A stretch of DNA of 64,000 nucleotides from assembly GCF_001552195.1 (NCBI RefSeq), contig NZ_BCQS01000003.1:124001-188000 (forward strand), read 5' to 3'. This document shows positions 27,668 to 34,946 of this stretch, one piece after another. The translations under genes were made by a program, and so were the position numbers. The DNA comes from Actinomadura latina NBRC 106108 (GTDB taxonomy: Bacteria; Actinomycetota; Actinomycetes; Streptosporangiales; Streptosporangiaceae). The notes below the pieces were generated by a model, which made no database searches, was not told the DNA's origin, and was given only the letters and a program-made list of their open reading frames with translations. Position 1 is the first letter of the stretch. The number at the start of each line of letters is the position of its first letter.

Positions 27668-28165
27668 ATGACGAGCGACGACGATGCGACGGTCCCGGCT
27701 CGGGCCCGCGTGCCGCGGGTGCTGCGCTGGTGGCCGCCGCTGTTCGCCCTCTGGATGCTGTTCGTGGGCGAATGGTCCTGGTTGATCGGCGTCTGGGGCG
27801 CGGTCATGGCGCTGATCGGCGCGGTGAGCGCCGGCCTGGTGGTGTCGGCGGGGCTGCTGGACGCTCGGGGACGGTGGCGCTGGTGCCGCGAACTCGGCCC
27901 GGCCGCGGTCGCGGCGATCGTGGACTTCGCGATCGTGGTCCACGTTCTGGCGACATCGATCGCCGCCGGCCGGCGCGAGGCCGGCGTTTTCCTGGAGGAC
28001 GCCAGCGAGGCCGGTCGCGGATCGCTGCCGGCGGGCCGGCGGGCGTGGGTGGAGATGGTGGCGGGCTGGCCGCCGAACTGCTACGTCCTCGACATCTCAC
28101 CCGATACCGGACGACGGCTGATCCACGACCTCCGTCCGCACCGGGCATCGGAGCGTCCCTCGTGA
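27668..28165 (+). CDS. mrpE: Mrp/Mbh-type antiporter subunit E (MnhE/MbhA)
   Basis: First gene of a seven-gene Na+/H+ antiporter operon in which every gene overlaps the next. 165 residues, with two or three membrane segments (WPPLFALWMLFVGEWSWLIGV region) and the C-terminal conserved block VEMVAGWPPNCYVLDISPDTG, where the usual family motif is T.TPGT…D......L..H. ATG 27668 is used because GGGAGG lies 6 nt upstream. Its stop overlaps the next GTG. Confidence 0.85.
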   Translation: MTSDDDATVPARARVPRVLRWWPPLFALWMLFVGEWSWLIGVWGAVMALIGAVSAGLVVSAGLLDARGRWRWCRELGPAAVAAIVDFAIVVHVLATSIAAGRREAGVFLEDASEAGRGSLPAGRRAWVEMVAGWPPNCYVLDISPDTGRRLIHDLRPHRASERPS

Positions 28166-28419
28166 CCCGGCCCCTGTTCCTGGTGGCGGCGGCCGTCCTG
28201 CTCGCCGGCTGGCTGCCGCTGCTGCTCGTCGGCGTCCGCGCGAAGGCGATCGACGGCGTGGCCGCGCTCCAGGCTGCGGGGACGCAGACGACGCTGGTGC
28301 TGGTCTGCCTGACCGTGGGGCTGCAGCAGTCGTCCTTCGGCTCCGTCGCGCTGATCACCGCGGTGTGCGCGGTCGTCAGCGGGTTGGTCTTCGCCCGGTT
28401 CCTGGACCGGCTGCCGTGA
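28162..28419 (+). CDS. mrpF: Mrp/Mbh-type antiporter subunit F (MnhF/MbhB)
   Basis: 85-residue membrane protein with three hydrophobic segments (FLVAAAVLLAGWLPLLLVG; TLVLVCLTVGL; VALITAVCAVVSGLVFARFL). Size, topology and position between E and G identify it. GTG start overlaps the mrpE stop (GTGA) and its own stop overlaps mrpG. Confidence 0.85.
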   Translation: MTRPLFLVAAAVLLAGWLPLLLVGVRAKAIDGVAALQAAGTQTTLVLVCLTVGLQQSSFGSVALITAVCAVVSGLVFARFLDRLP

Positions 28420-28745
28420 GCGCCGCGGAACTGGCCGCGCAGGCGCTGCTCTGGACGGGTGTCGCCGCGCAACTCGTGTCCTGCGCCGGGGTGTGGTGGA
28501 TGCGCGACGTCTTCGACCGGCTGCACTACACCGCCGCGTCCACCGCCGTCGGGCCGGTGCTCATCGGCACGTCCGTCGTCGTGACCGGCGGTGCCGGTGG
28601 CGTGTCCGGGACGGTCGAGGTGGTCACGGCGTGCGCGGTGCTTCTGCTGCTCAGCCCCGTGGTCACCCACGCGGTCGGACGGGCGGCGCGGCGCATGCTG
28701 TACGGCGACATCGGCCCCGGCCCGGGGGAGGCGGCCGAGTCGTGA
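28416..28745 (+). CDS. mrpG: Mrp/Mbh-type antiporter subunit G (MnhG/MbhC)
   Basis: 109 residues, three membrane helices. The family motif is clear: VWWMRDVFDRLHYTAASTAVGP, then a last helix ending SPVVTHAVGRAA (PV..H...RAA). GTG 28416 overlaps the mrpF stop. Confidence 0.9.
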   Translation: MSAAELAAQALLWTGVAAQLVSCAGVWWMRDVFDRLHYTAASTAVGPVLIGTSVVVTGGAGGVSGTVEVVTACAVLLLLSPVVTHAVGRAARRMLYGDIGPGPGEAAES

Positions 28746-28999
28746 CGGCGACGCTGACGACCGTCCTGCAGGCGATGGCGCTCACCCTTGCCGGCGTCCT
28801 GGCCGTGGCCACGGTCCTGGTGCGGGACCCTCTGCGCCAGGTGGTCGTGTTCAGCCTGTTCGGCCTGTCGCTCGTCATGGCGTTCGCGACGCTGATGGCG
28901 CCCGACGTGGCGATCGCGGAGGTGGCGGTCTCCTCGATCGGCGTGCCCATGGTGCTGCTGCCCGTCATCTACCTCACCCACGGGGGAGGGAAGGGATGA
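28742..28999 (+). CDS. MbhD/DUF4040 subunit (equivalent to part of the MrpA C-terminus)
   Basis: 85-residue membrane protein with three helices and the block LFGLSLVMAFATLMAPDVAIAE, typical of MbhD/DUF4040. In canonical Mrp operons this domain is part of the large MrpA subunit; here it is a separate gene, as in archaeal Mbh complexes. GTG 28742 overlaps the mrpG stop. Confidence 0.85.
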   Translation: MTATLTTVLQAMALTLAGVLAVATVLVRDPLRQVVVFSLFGLSLVMAFATLMAPDVAIAEVAVSSIGVPMVLLPVIYLTHGGGKG

Positions 29000-29742
29000 A
29001 CAGGAAGTGGCGGCGAGCGCTGGTGCTGCCCCCGCTGGCGGCCATCCTCAGCGTCCTCATCTGGGGCTACACCGGCCTTCCCGGCTTCGGCTCCCGGATC
29101 GGCGAGTACGGCGACCTCATCAACGGGCACGCCCAGACCCAGCGGCACATCACGAACTACGTGACCGCCGTGATGTTCGACTACCGCGGCCTGGACACGA
29201 TGATCGAGGAGTTCATCCTCTTCACCGCCGTGATGGGCCTCGTCCTGCTGCTGCGCTCCAGCCGGGACGTCGCCGAGCAGCGTCCGCGCGACGTCGTGAC
29301 CAGCGATGCCGTCCGCACCGTCGGCGGCACTCTGGCGCCGGTCCTCCTGCTGTTCGGCCTCTGGGTGATCACCTTCGGGTACATCACGCCCGGCGGCGGG
29401 TTCCAGGGCGGCGTGATCGCTTCCGCCGGCGCGCTGATGCTGTGGGCGGCCGGCGGCTACCGGCATTTCCGCCACCTGGCACCGTCCACGCTGCTGGACG
29501 CGGCCGAGGGCCTCGGCGCCGCCGCCTATGTCGCGGTGGGCTTCCTGGGCCTGGCCGCCGGCGCCGCCTTCCTGTCGAACACCATGCCGCTCGGATCAGC
29601 CGGAACGCTCGCCTCCAGCGGCACGATCGCCCCCCTGAACTGGGCCGCCGGCATCGAGGTCACCGCCGCATTCGTCCTGATCTACCGCGAGTTCATCGAG
29701 GAGTACATCCAGACGTTCCCCGGTGCGAGGGCGGAGCAATGA
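28996..29742 (+). CDS. mrpB: Fused MbhE–MrpB antiporter subunit
   Basis: 248-residue membrane protein. Residues 1–90 match the MbhE pattern (ITNYVTAVMFDYRGLDTMIEE, then LFTAVMGLVLLLR). Residues about 105–248 are MnhB/MbhF (FGLWVITFGYITPGGGFQGG and later helices, ending in FIEEYIQTFP). The fusion replaces two separate genes of archaeal Mbh. ATG 28996 overlaps the previous stop and AAGGG lies just upstream. Confidence 0.85.
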   Translation: MNRKWRRALVLPPLAAILSVLIWGYTGLPGFGSRIGEYGDLINGHAQTQRHITNYVTAVMFDYRGLDTMIEEFILFTAVMGLVLLLRSSRDVAEQRPRDVVTSDAVRTVGGTLAPVLLLFGLWVITFGYITPGGGFQGGVIASAGALMLWAAGGYRHFRHLAPSTLLDAAEGLGAAAYVAVGFLGLAAGAAFLSNTMPLGSAGTLASSGTIAPLNWAAGIEVTAAFVLIYREFIEEYIQTFPGARAEQ

Positions 29743-30083
29743 CCTATTACCCGTACGCGGTGGCCGGCGTGCTGTTCGTCGCCGGTCTGTACGGGGTGGC
29801 GACCAGCCGCAGCTATGTCCACCTCGGCGTGTGCCTGAACATCATGCAGTCGTCGACGTACCTGCTGCTGCTGGCCGTCGGCTACCGCCGCGGCTCCTCT
29901 CCACCGGTCACCAAGGGGCAGCCGCCAGGCACCCCGTTGACCGACCCTGTGGTCCAGGCTCTGACCCTCACCGACATCGTGGTGAGCGTCGTCGTCCTGG
30001 CCCTGGTCTTGTCGCTCGCTCTCCAGGCTCACCGCCACGCAGGGACAGTGGACCCAGAGCAGATGCGTCCCACACGCGGATGA
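29739..30083 (+). CDS. mrpC: Mrp/Mbh-type antiporter subunit C (NuoK-like)
   Basis: 114 residues, three membrane helices, with LGVCLNIMQSSTYLLLLAVG and the conserved DPVVQALTLTDIVVSVVVLA (ALTLT.IVI in the family). Homologous to NuoK. Start overlaps the mrpB stop; its own stop overlaps mrpD. Confidence 0.92.
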   Translation: MTYYPYAVAGVLFVAGLYGVATSRSYVHLGVCLNIMQSSTYLLLLAVGYRRGSSPPVTKGQPPGTPLTDPVVQALTLTDIVVSVVVLALVLSLALQAHRHAGTVDPEQMRPTRG

Positions 30084-31891
30084 ACCAGCTAGTCCCCCTG
30101 GTAGTCGCGCTGCCCCTGGTCTGCGCCGCCCTCCTGGCCGCCGTAGGCACCCACCTGCCTCGCCTGGTTCCGGACGCGCTGGCCATAGCCTGTGCCGCCG
30201 CCGTGGCCGTCATGTCGCTGACCCTCACCCTCCAGTCGGGCGACCGCACGATCGTCTACTGGTTCGGCGACTGGCGCCCGGTACGGGACGGCTTCCCATG
30301 GGGAATCGGCTTCGTCGTCGAGCCCCTCGCCGCCGCCGAGGCAACCTTGGCCGCGGTCACCGTCCTGGCGGCCCTGGTGTTCTCGTGGGGGCATTTCGAG
30401 CACGTCCGCCACCTCTTCTATTCACTCATGCTGGCCTTCCTGGCAGGCATGGTGGGCTTCGTCCTCTCCGGCGACCTCTTCAACATCTTCGTGTTCCTGG
30501 AGCTGATGAGCGTCGCCGCCTACGCGCTGAGCGGCTACCACGTGACACGCCCAGAAGTCCTCCAGGGCGCACTGGACTTCGCGGTACTCAACACAATCGG
30601 AACGCTGACTCTGCTCATGGGCATCGGCGTCCTCTACGGCCACACAGGCAACCTCAACCTGGTGGGCATAGGCACCACCCTGACCCGAGACCACCCCTCC
30701 GGCCTCCTCACCCTCGCCCTGACCCTGATAACGGTGGGCTTCCTGGTAAAAGCGGGAACGGCGCCATTCCACTTCTGGCTGGCGGACGCCTACGGTGTGG
30801 CAACGGCCCCCGCGGCCGCCATCTTCACGGCGGTGATGAGCGACCTGGCCTTCGACGTCTACTCCCGCGTCCACACCACGGTCTTCGCCCCGATGCTCGG
30901 CACCAGCGACGCAGTACGCCATGCCCTCCTGGCCCTGGCCCTGCTAAGCGCAACTCTTGGCGCCGTCATGTGCTTCCTGGAAGCCGGCCTGAAACGCCAG
31001 CTGGCATTCATGACCGTGAGCAACGGCGGCGTGGTCCTGGCGGGCATAGCCACTCTGACGGACACCGGCCTGGCCGGCTCAGTCATGTACATCATCGCCG
31101 CCGGGCTCCTGCGCGGCGCACTGATGCTGTGCCTGGGCATGCTGATCGTCCGCCTGGGATCGGCAGACGAAATGGTCCTCCACGGCAGAGGAAGAACTGG
31201 TCACGCCAGGCTCGCCGTCCTCCTGACGATATGCGCCGTCGGCCTCGCCGCCCCACCGGGCTTCGGCCCGTTCCTGTCGGTATCGCTGATCTACGACGCA
31301 CTCACAACCACCGGCTACGCCTGGGCGCCCCCTGTCCTGGCCTTGTGCATAGCCATCAGCGCCGGCGCACCCCTCCGCGCTATCGCGCGCATCTTCCTGG
31401 GCTGGAGCCCCGCCCACGACCCAACCCTGACCAGCCAGGAACAGAAACCCCGTCGCCCTCGCGCCGGCCACCACCGCCTATGGCCCCTGACCGCCCCCCT
31501 GCTGCTAGCCCTGGCCGGCTACTTCCTGGCCTTCGCCCCCGACCTCCCCGCCCACGCGATAAAGGCCGCAACCGCCCTACACGACCACACCGCCCACGCT
31601 GCCCTAATAACCCACGGAACCACCCCGCCCCCAACTCCCCTCCCCGAGCACGCCATCTCCCCGCGCGACTGGCTCTACAGCACGATCTCTTTCGCAGGCG
31701 CCTTCCTAGTCGCCGCGATAGGCCTCTACTGGAAACGACTTCCCGCTGCTCTGAAAAGTCCGCTACGCGCCTGCATTCGCCCACCGATAGTCGCAGTGAA
31801 AACCATCCACAGCGGCAGCATCGGCGACTACACGACCTGGCTGATCGTCGCCACCGCAGCCCTGGCCCTGGCTTGGGCCGCCACCCTCTGA
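30080..31891 (+). CDS. mrpD: Mrp/Mbh-type antiporter subunit D (NuoN/MbhH-like), C-terminally extended
   Basis: 603 residues; usual MrpD is about 490–500. The proton-translocation region is recognisable: the helix with Glu in FLELMSVAAYALSGY, the Lys in VKAGTAPFHFWLADAYGVA and the later Lys in GLKRQLAFMTVSNGGVVLAG. The extra C-terminal 100 residues add a hydrophilic His/Pro-rich stretch and two more hydrophobic segments. This is the only large antiporter-type subunit in the operon. Codon choice in the last third (ATA, CTA) is less GC-biased than its neighbours. Confidence 0.92.
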   Translation: MNQLVPLVVALPLVCAALLAAVGTHLPRLVPDALAIACAAAVAVMSLTLTLQSGDRTIVYWFGDWRPVRDGFPWGIGFVVEPLAAAEATLAAVTVLAALVFSWGHFEHVRHLFYSLMLAFLAGMVGFVLSGDLFNIFVFLELMSVAAYALSGYHVTRPEVLQGALDFAVLNTIGTLTLLMGIGVLYGHTGNLNLVGIGTTLTRDHPSGLLTLALTLITVGFLVKAGTAPFHFWLADAYGVATAPAAAIFTAVMSDLAFDVYSRVHTTVFAPMLGTSDAVRHALLALALLSATLGAVMCFLEAGLKRQLAFMTVSNGGVVLAGIATLTDTGLAGSVMYIIAAGLLRGALMLCLGMLIVRLGSADEMVLHGRGRTGHARLAVLLTICAVGLAAPPGFGPFLSVSLIYDALTTTGYAWAPPVLALCIAISAGAPLRAIARIFLGWSPAHDPTLTSQEQKPRRPRAGHHRLWPLTAPLLLALAGYFLAFAPDLPAHAIKAATALHDHTAHAALITHGTTPPPTPLPEHAISPRDWLYSTISFAGAFLVAAIGLYWKRLPAALKSPLRACIRPPIVAVKTIHSGSIGDYTTWLIVATAALALAWAATL

Positions 31892-31971
31892 GCACGGGAA
31901 ACCGCTGCTCACCGACGGGAGCGCGCTGGACGGCTGGTCGGCGTCGATCGCCCGGCCGAGCCGTCCCGCGA

Positions 31972-32340
31972 TCAGCGGTACTCGTTCTCCTTCAGTTCGA
32001 TGACCCACGCGCGACGCTCGGCGATCTTGCCGTCCCGCATGACGAACACCTCCGCCATGGACATGCGCATCTCACCGCCCGCGGCCCGCTTCACCGTCCC
32101 CGTCATCTCCGCCATGACGACGTCACCCTGCTCGACCATGCGCACGACCTCCAGCTTGGGAGGATTGACGAACTCGGGCGGCCCGTCGATCGCCTGGTCA
32201 TAGGCATCTTTGCCGGTCAGGTGGAAGCCGCCGAAGACGGTCCACTCAATGTCGTCGGTCAAGCAGGACAGGATCTGCGCGTGATCGTTCTTCCGGAACC
32301 CGTCCAGGTAGGCGTTGACGGTCTCGACGTTCCGTGACAT
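31972..32340 (-). CDS. SnoaL-like/NTF2-fold protein
   Basis: 122 residues with the NTF2-like pattern: VNAYLDGFRKNDHAQILSCL, TDDIEWTVFG, a middle loop GKDAYDQAIDG, and the C-terminal sheet MAEVFVMRDGKIAERRAWV. Such proteins bind or isomerise small molecules; no substrate is indicated. ATG 32340 has GGGGGGA 6 nt upstream. Convergent with the antiporter operon. Confidence 0.85.
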   Translation of the reverse strand: MSRNVETVNAYLDGFRKNDHAQILSCLTDDIEWTVFGGFHLTGKDAYDQAIDGPPEFVNPPKLEVVRMVEQGDVVMAEMTGTVKRAAGGEMRMSMAEVFVMRDGKIAERRAWVIELKENEYR

Positions 32341-32436
32341 GTGCGTCCCCCCGCATCCGGTGTGCTCGACGGGCCGCAGCGGCCCCTCCCCGATAGATCG
32401 GAGCGGCCCGCCCGTCCTCGACATGCCGGCTGCGCC

Positions 32437-33009
32437 TCAGCGCCCCGTCTTCGCGCGCTCGTAGTGGCGGGCGGCCTTCGCGCGGTTGCCGCAGACGGCC
32501 ATCGAGCACCAGCGGCGGGTGCCGCTCTTGGTGGTGTCGTAGAAGTGCAGTACGCAATCAGGGTGCGCGCACGGCTTCACGCGGCCCGGGGCGTCGCCCA
32601 TGAGCCGCAGGTAGTCGGCGGCGGCCAGCCAGGACGGCAGCCATGCCGGATCGTCGGTCCGCGGATGCTCCTCCAAGCCGCCGGGCCCGAGCCGGTAGTG
32701 CAGCGCGCCGCGTTCGAGGACCCGGTTGCACGCGTCCACCGTTTCAGGGGACGGGCCCTGATCCAGGAGCGCCAGAAGGATCCCGCGCGTCTCCACCGTG
32801 GCATCGAGCGTCGCGGGATCGGCCGCGGTCCGATCCCGCAGCCCCACCGAGCGCAGCCAGACGGCGAGCCCGTCGGTGGAGTCGAGCAGATCGTGCTGGA
32901 CGCGATCGTCCACCCACCGTGTGTTGAGCAGGTCCAGGAACAGCGGCTCCCCGACCAGCGGACGAGGGTCCCCGGCGTCCCGTTCCTGCGCTCCATGCTG
33001 CGCTTGCAC
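32437..33009 (-). CDS. CGNR zinc-finger transcriptional regulator
   Basis: 190 residues. The N-terminal ligand-type domain (EPLFLDLLNTRWVD) is typical of the ABATE/CGNR family, and the C-terminal zinc finger is complete: KPCAHPDCVLHFYDTTKSGTRRWC (quoted in part: CAHPDC, RRWCSMAVCGNR). The GTG start lies 6 nt after TAGAAT, so it looks leaderless. It is divergent from the VOC/PPOX pair across a palindrome and probably represses or activates it. Confidence 0.9.
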   Translation of the reverse strand: MQAQHGAQERDAGDPRPLVGEPLFLDLLNTRWVDDRVQHDLLDSTDGLAVWLRSVGLRDRTAADPATLDATVETRGILLALLDQGPSPETVDACNRVLERGALHYRLGPGGLEEHPRTDDPAWLPSWLAAADYLRLMGDAPGRVKPCAHPDCVLHFYDTTKSGTRRWCSMAVCGNRAKAARHYERAKTGR

Positions 33010-33015
33010 AACCCA

Positions 33016-33021
33016 ATTCTA
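33016..33021 (-). promoter_or_regulatory. Candidate -10 box (TAGAAT), leaderless CGNR gene
   Basis: TAGAAT on the minus strand ends 6 nt before GTG 33009. No Shine-Dalgarno sequence is visible. Confidence 0.5.
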
Positions 33022-33044
33022 CCCGGCTATCGCCGCTTAGCCGG

Positions 33045-33089
33045 TTGACGATCGACGCCCTAACTATCTATCTTCAAATAGCCAGTTAG
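33045..33089 (+). promoter_or_regulatory. Promoter with overlapping palindromic operator for the VOC gene
   Basis: TTGACG (33045–33050) and TATCTT (33069–33074) are 18 bp apart. The imperfect palindrome 33060–33089 has arms CTAACTnnCTAT and ATAGnnAGTTAG around a 6-bp centre and covers the -10. The segment is markedly AT-rich. It is the natural candidate operator for the divergent CGNR regulator. Confidence 0.6.
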
Positions 33090-33138
33090 ATCAAGCGTCA
33101 AGCTCGGGCGGGACAGCCCGGGGTTAGCGAGGTGCGTC

Positions 33139-33600
33139 ATGGAGACGGTCGCCATCAAGGCCCTGCAGACGGGGCACGTCGGGCTGAACGTGACCGACCT
33201 GGATCGGTCGCTGCCCTTCTACCAGCGCGTCTTCGGGTTCGAGGTACAGGCCGAGGGCAAGGAGACCGACCGCCGCTGGGCCTTCCTCGGACGGGACGGG
33301 AAGCTGGTGCTGACCCTGTGGCAGCAGAGCGACACCGCCTTCGCGACCCGCTCGGCGGGCCTGCACCACCTGTCGTTCCAGGTCGAGACGATCGACGAGG
33401 TGAAGGCCGCCGAACGAGTGCTGCGCGAACTGGGCGCCGAGTTCGCCCACGACGGCGTCGTCCCGCACGGCGAGGGCGTCTCGTCCGGCGGGATCTTCTT
33501 CACCGACCCCGACGGGACGCGCCTGGAGATCTACGCACCCACCGGCGCCGACACCGCCCCCGCGCCCAGCGGAGCCGCCCCGACCTGCGGCTTCTTCTAA
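33139..33600 (+). CDS. VOC family (glyoxalase/dioxygenase-fold) protein
   Basis: 153 residues with two betaalphabetabetabeta units: HVGLNVTDLDRSLPFYQRVFGF and LHHLSFQVETIDEVKAAERVL, ending IFFTDPDGTRLEIYAP. Metal ligands would be His at HVGLNV, His at LHHLSF and Glu at LEIY, which is consistent with a metal enzyme; the substrate is unknown. First gene after the palindromic promoter; the PPOX gene follows at 27 bp. Confidence 0.9.
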   Translation: METVAIKALQTGHVGLNVTDLDRSLPFYQRVFGFEVQAEGKETDRRWAFLGRDGKLVLTLWQQSDTAFATRSAGLHHLSFQVETIDEVKAAERVLRELGAEFAHDGVVPHGEGVSSGGIFFTDPDGTRLEIYAPTGADTAPAPSGAAPTCGFF

Positions 33601-33626
33601 CCCTCACCCGTCGAAGGGAGGCCGCT

Positions 33627-34538
33627 GTGGCGGTCGACGTCTACCACGAAGGCGAACGAGCCGCCCAGCGGCGCGCCGGCCTGCTCGACCAGAGCGGGTT
33701 CTCCGGACGCGCCGTCCGCACGGAGATCCCCGAAATAGCGCGCAATTTCCTCCTGCAGCAGCCAATGGTCGTGGTCGGAGCCGCCGACGCCGCCGGAAAG
33801 ATGTGGGCCACGCTGCTCACCGGCCGACCCGGCTTTCTACGCGCCGAGGACACCCGCACCGTCACCGTCGAGGCCGTCACCGGGCCCGACGACCCCTTGC
33901 ACGACCGGCTCACCATGCCCGCCCCGGTCGGAATGCTCGCCATCGAACCGTCCCGGCACCGCCGGATGCGAATGAACGGACGAGCCGTCCCGACCGACAA
34001 CGGACTTCACGTCAAGCTAGACCAGGTGTACTCGAACTGCCCCAAGTACATCCAGAAACGCGAACCCCGATGGGAACCGGCCACAAACCCAGGCCGACCG
34101 GAACGATCCGGCGCACTGACCGGCGACCAGCAACAATGGATCGCCGACACCGACACGTTCTTCATCGCCACATCCGACCGCGAAGGCAACGCCGACTCCT
34201 CCCACCGAGGCGGCAACCCGGGCTTCATGGAAGTGGTGTCACCGACCGCCCTGCGCTGGCCCGACTACATCGGCAACGCCATGTTCAACACACTGGGCAA
34301 CCTGGAAGTCCAGCCCCGCGCCGGCCTCCTCCTCCCCGACTGGCAAACCGGCGCCCTCCTGCACCTGACCGGCACCGCCCGCACTGACTGGACCCCCGCC
34401 CACGCCGCCGAAGTACCAGGCGCCCAACGCCTGGTCGAGTTCACCATCACCGACGTCATCGAAGTCCCCGCCGCCGTCCCCCTGCGCTGGACCACCCCCG
34501 CCTACTCCCGCTTCAACCCACCCCTGAACGTCACGTGA
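33627..34538 (+). CDS. Pyridoxamine 5'-phosphate oxidase-family (PPOX) protein
   Basis: 303-residue flavin- or F420-binding split-barrel protein. Two repeats are visible: QPMVVVGAADAAGKMWATLLTG and TDTFFIATSDREGNADSSHRGG, followed by LRWPDYIGNAMFNTLGNLE and AGLLLPDWQTGALLHLTGTA. The length suits the long PPOX subfamily often paired with redox or antibiotic-related genes. GTG 33627 has GAAGGGAG 6 nt upstream. Likely operon with the VOC gene. Confidence 0.88.
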   Translation: MAVDVYHEGERAAQRRAGLLDQSGFSGRAVRTEIPEIARNFLLQQPMVVVGAADAAGKMWATLLTGRPGFLRAEDTRTVTVEAVTGPDDPLHDRLTMPAPVGMLAIEPSRHRRMRMNGRAVPTDNGLHVKLDQVYSNCPKYIQKREPRWEPATNPGRPERSGALTGDQQQWIADTDTFFIATSDREGNADSSHRGGNPGFMEVVSPTALRWPDYIGNAMFNTLGNLEVQPRAGLLLPDWQTGALLHLTGTARTDWTPAHAAEVPGAQRLVEFTITDVIEVPAAVPLRWTTPAYSRFNPPLNVT

Positions 34539-34681
34539 TTGGACGGGGAGCCTGCCGAGCCTGGCTATGAACGACGTCTTGCGCTTATGACGCTTCAGGA
34601 GGTCGTCCATGTAGCCGGCGAAACCGTCTTCGTCACCTGACCCGGCTTGAACGAAATCTCACATCGTCCGCAGGGCCTCAC

Positions 34682-34687
34682 TACGCT
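34682..34687 (+). promoter_or_regulatory. Candidate -10 box (TACGCT), leaderless gene
   Basis: TACGCT ends 7 nt before GTG 34695 and is in the same relation to the start as in the other leaderless candidates. This argues against the ATG at 34647. Confidence 0.45.
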
Positions 34688-34694
34688 GACCAGA

Positions 34695-34934
34695 GTGACA
34701 TGCCTGAGCGATGCCGAACTGGACGCCCTGGTTGAGCACGCCAGCGTCGACGCTTACGACGAGCCCGAGCAACGCGCCGCCTTCCATTGCCTGCTGGAAG
34801 AGCATCTGACCGTGCCCTTCCAGACCACCGTCCTGGGCGTCGAGGTGACCGTCACGGAGATCGATGTTTCGCTTCCAACACCACGACCGGCGGGCGCCGA
34901 GTGGATCGACGCCTACCGGCACTGGGCCCGCTGA
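34695..34934 (+). CDS. Small conserved protein with apparent internal deletion
   Basis: 79 residues: SDAELDALVEHASVDAYDEPEQ, then HCLLEEHLTVPFQTTVLG, and the end PRPAGAEWIDAYRHWAR. From memory, related actinobacterial proteins (often labelled calcium-binding) are about 115–120 residues and carry a further segment of about 25–30 residues between the VTV strand and the PxPPxGAEWIDAYR end; that piece is missing here while the frame is kept. It is followed at 12 bp by the 396-residue gene, a pairing I recall from other actinomycetes. Confidence 0.7.
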   Translation: MTCLSDAELDALVEHASVDAYDEPEQRAAFHCLLEEHLTVPFQTTVLGVEVTVTEIDVSLPTPRPAGAEWIDAYRHWAR

Positions 34935-34946
34935 CGACGAGTGAAG

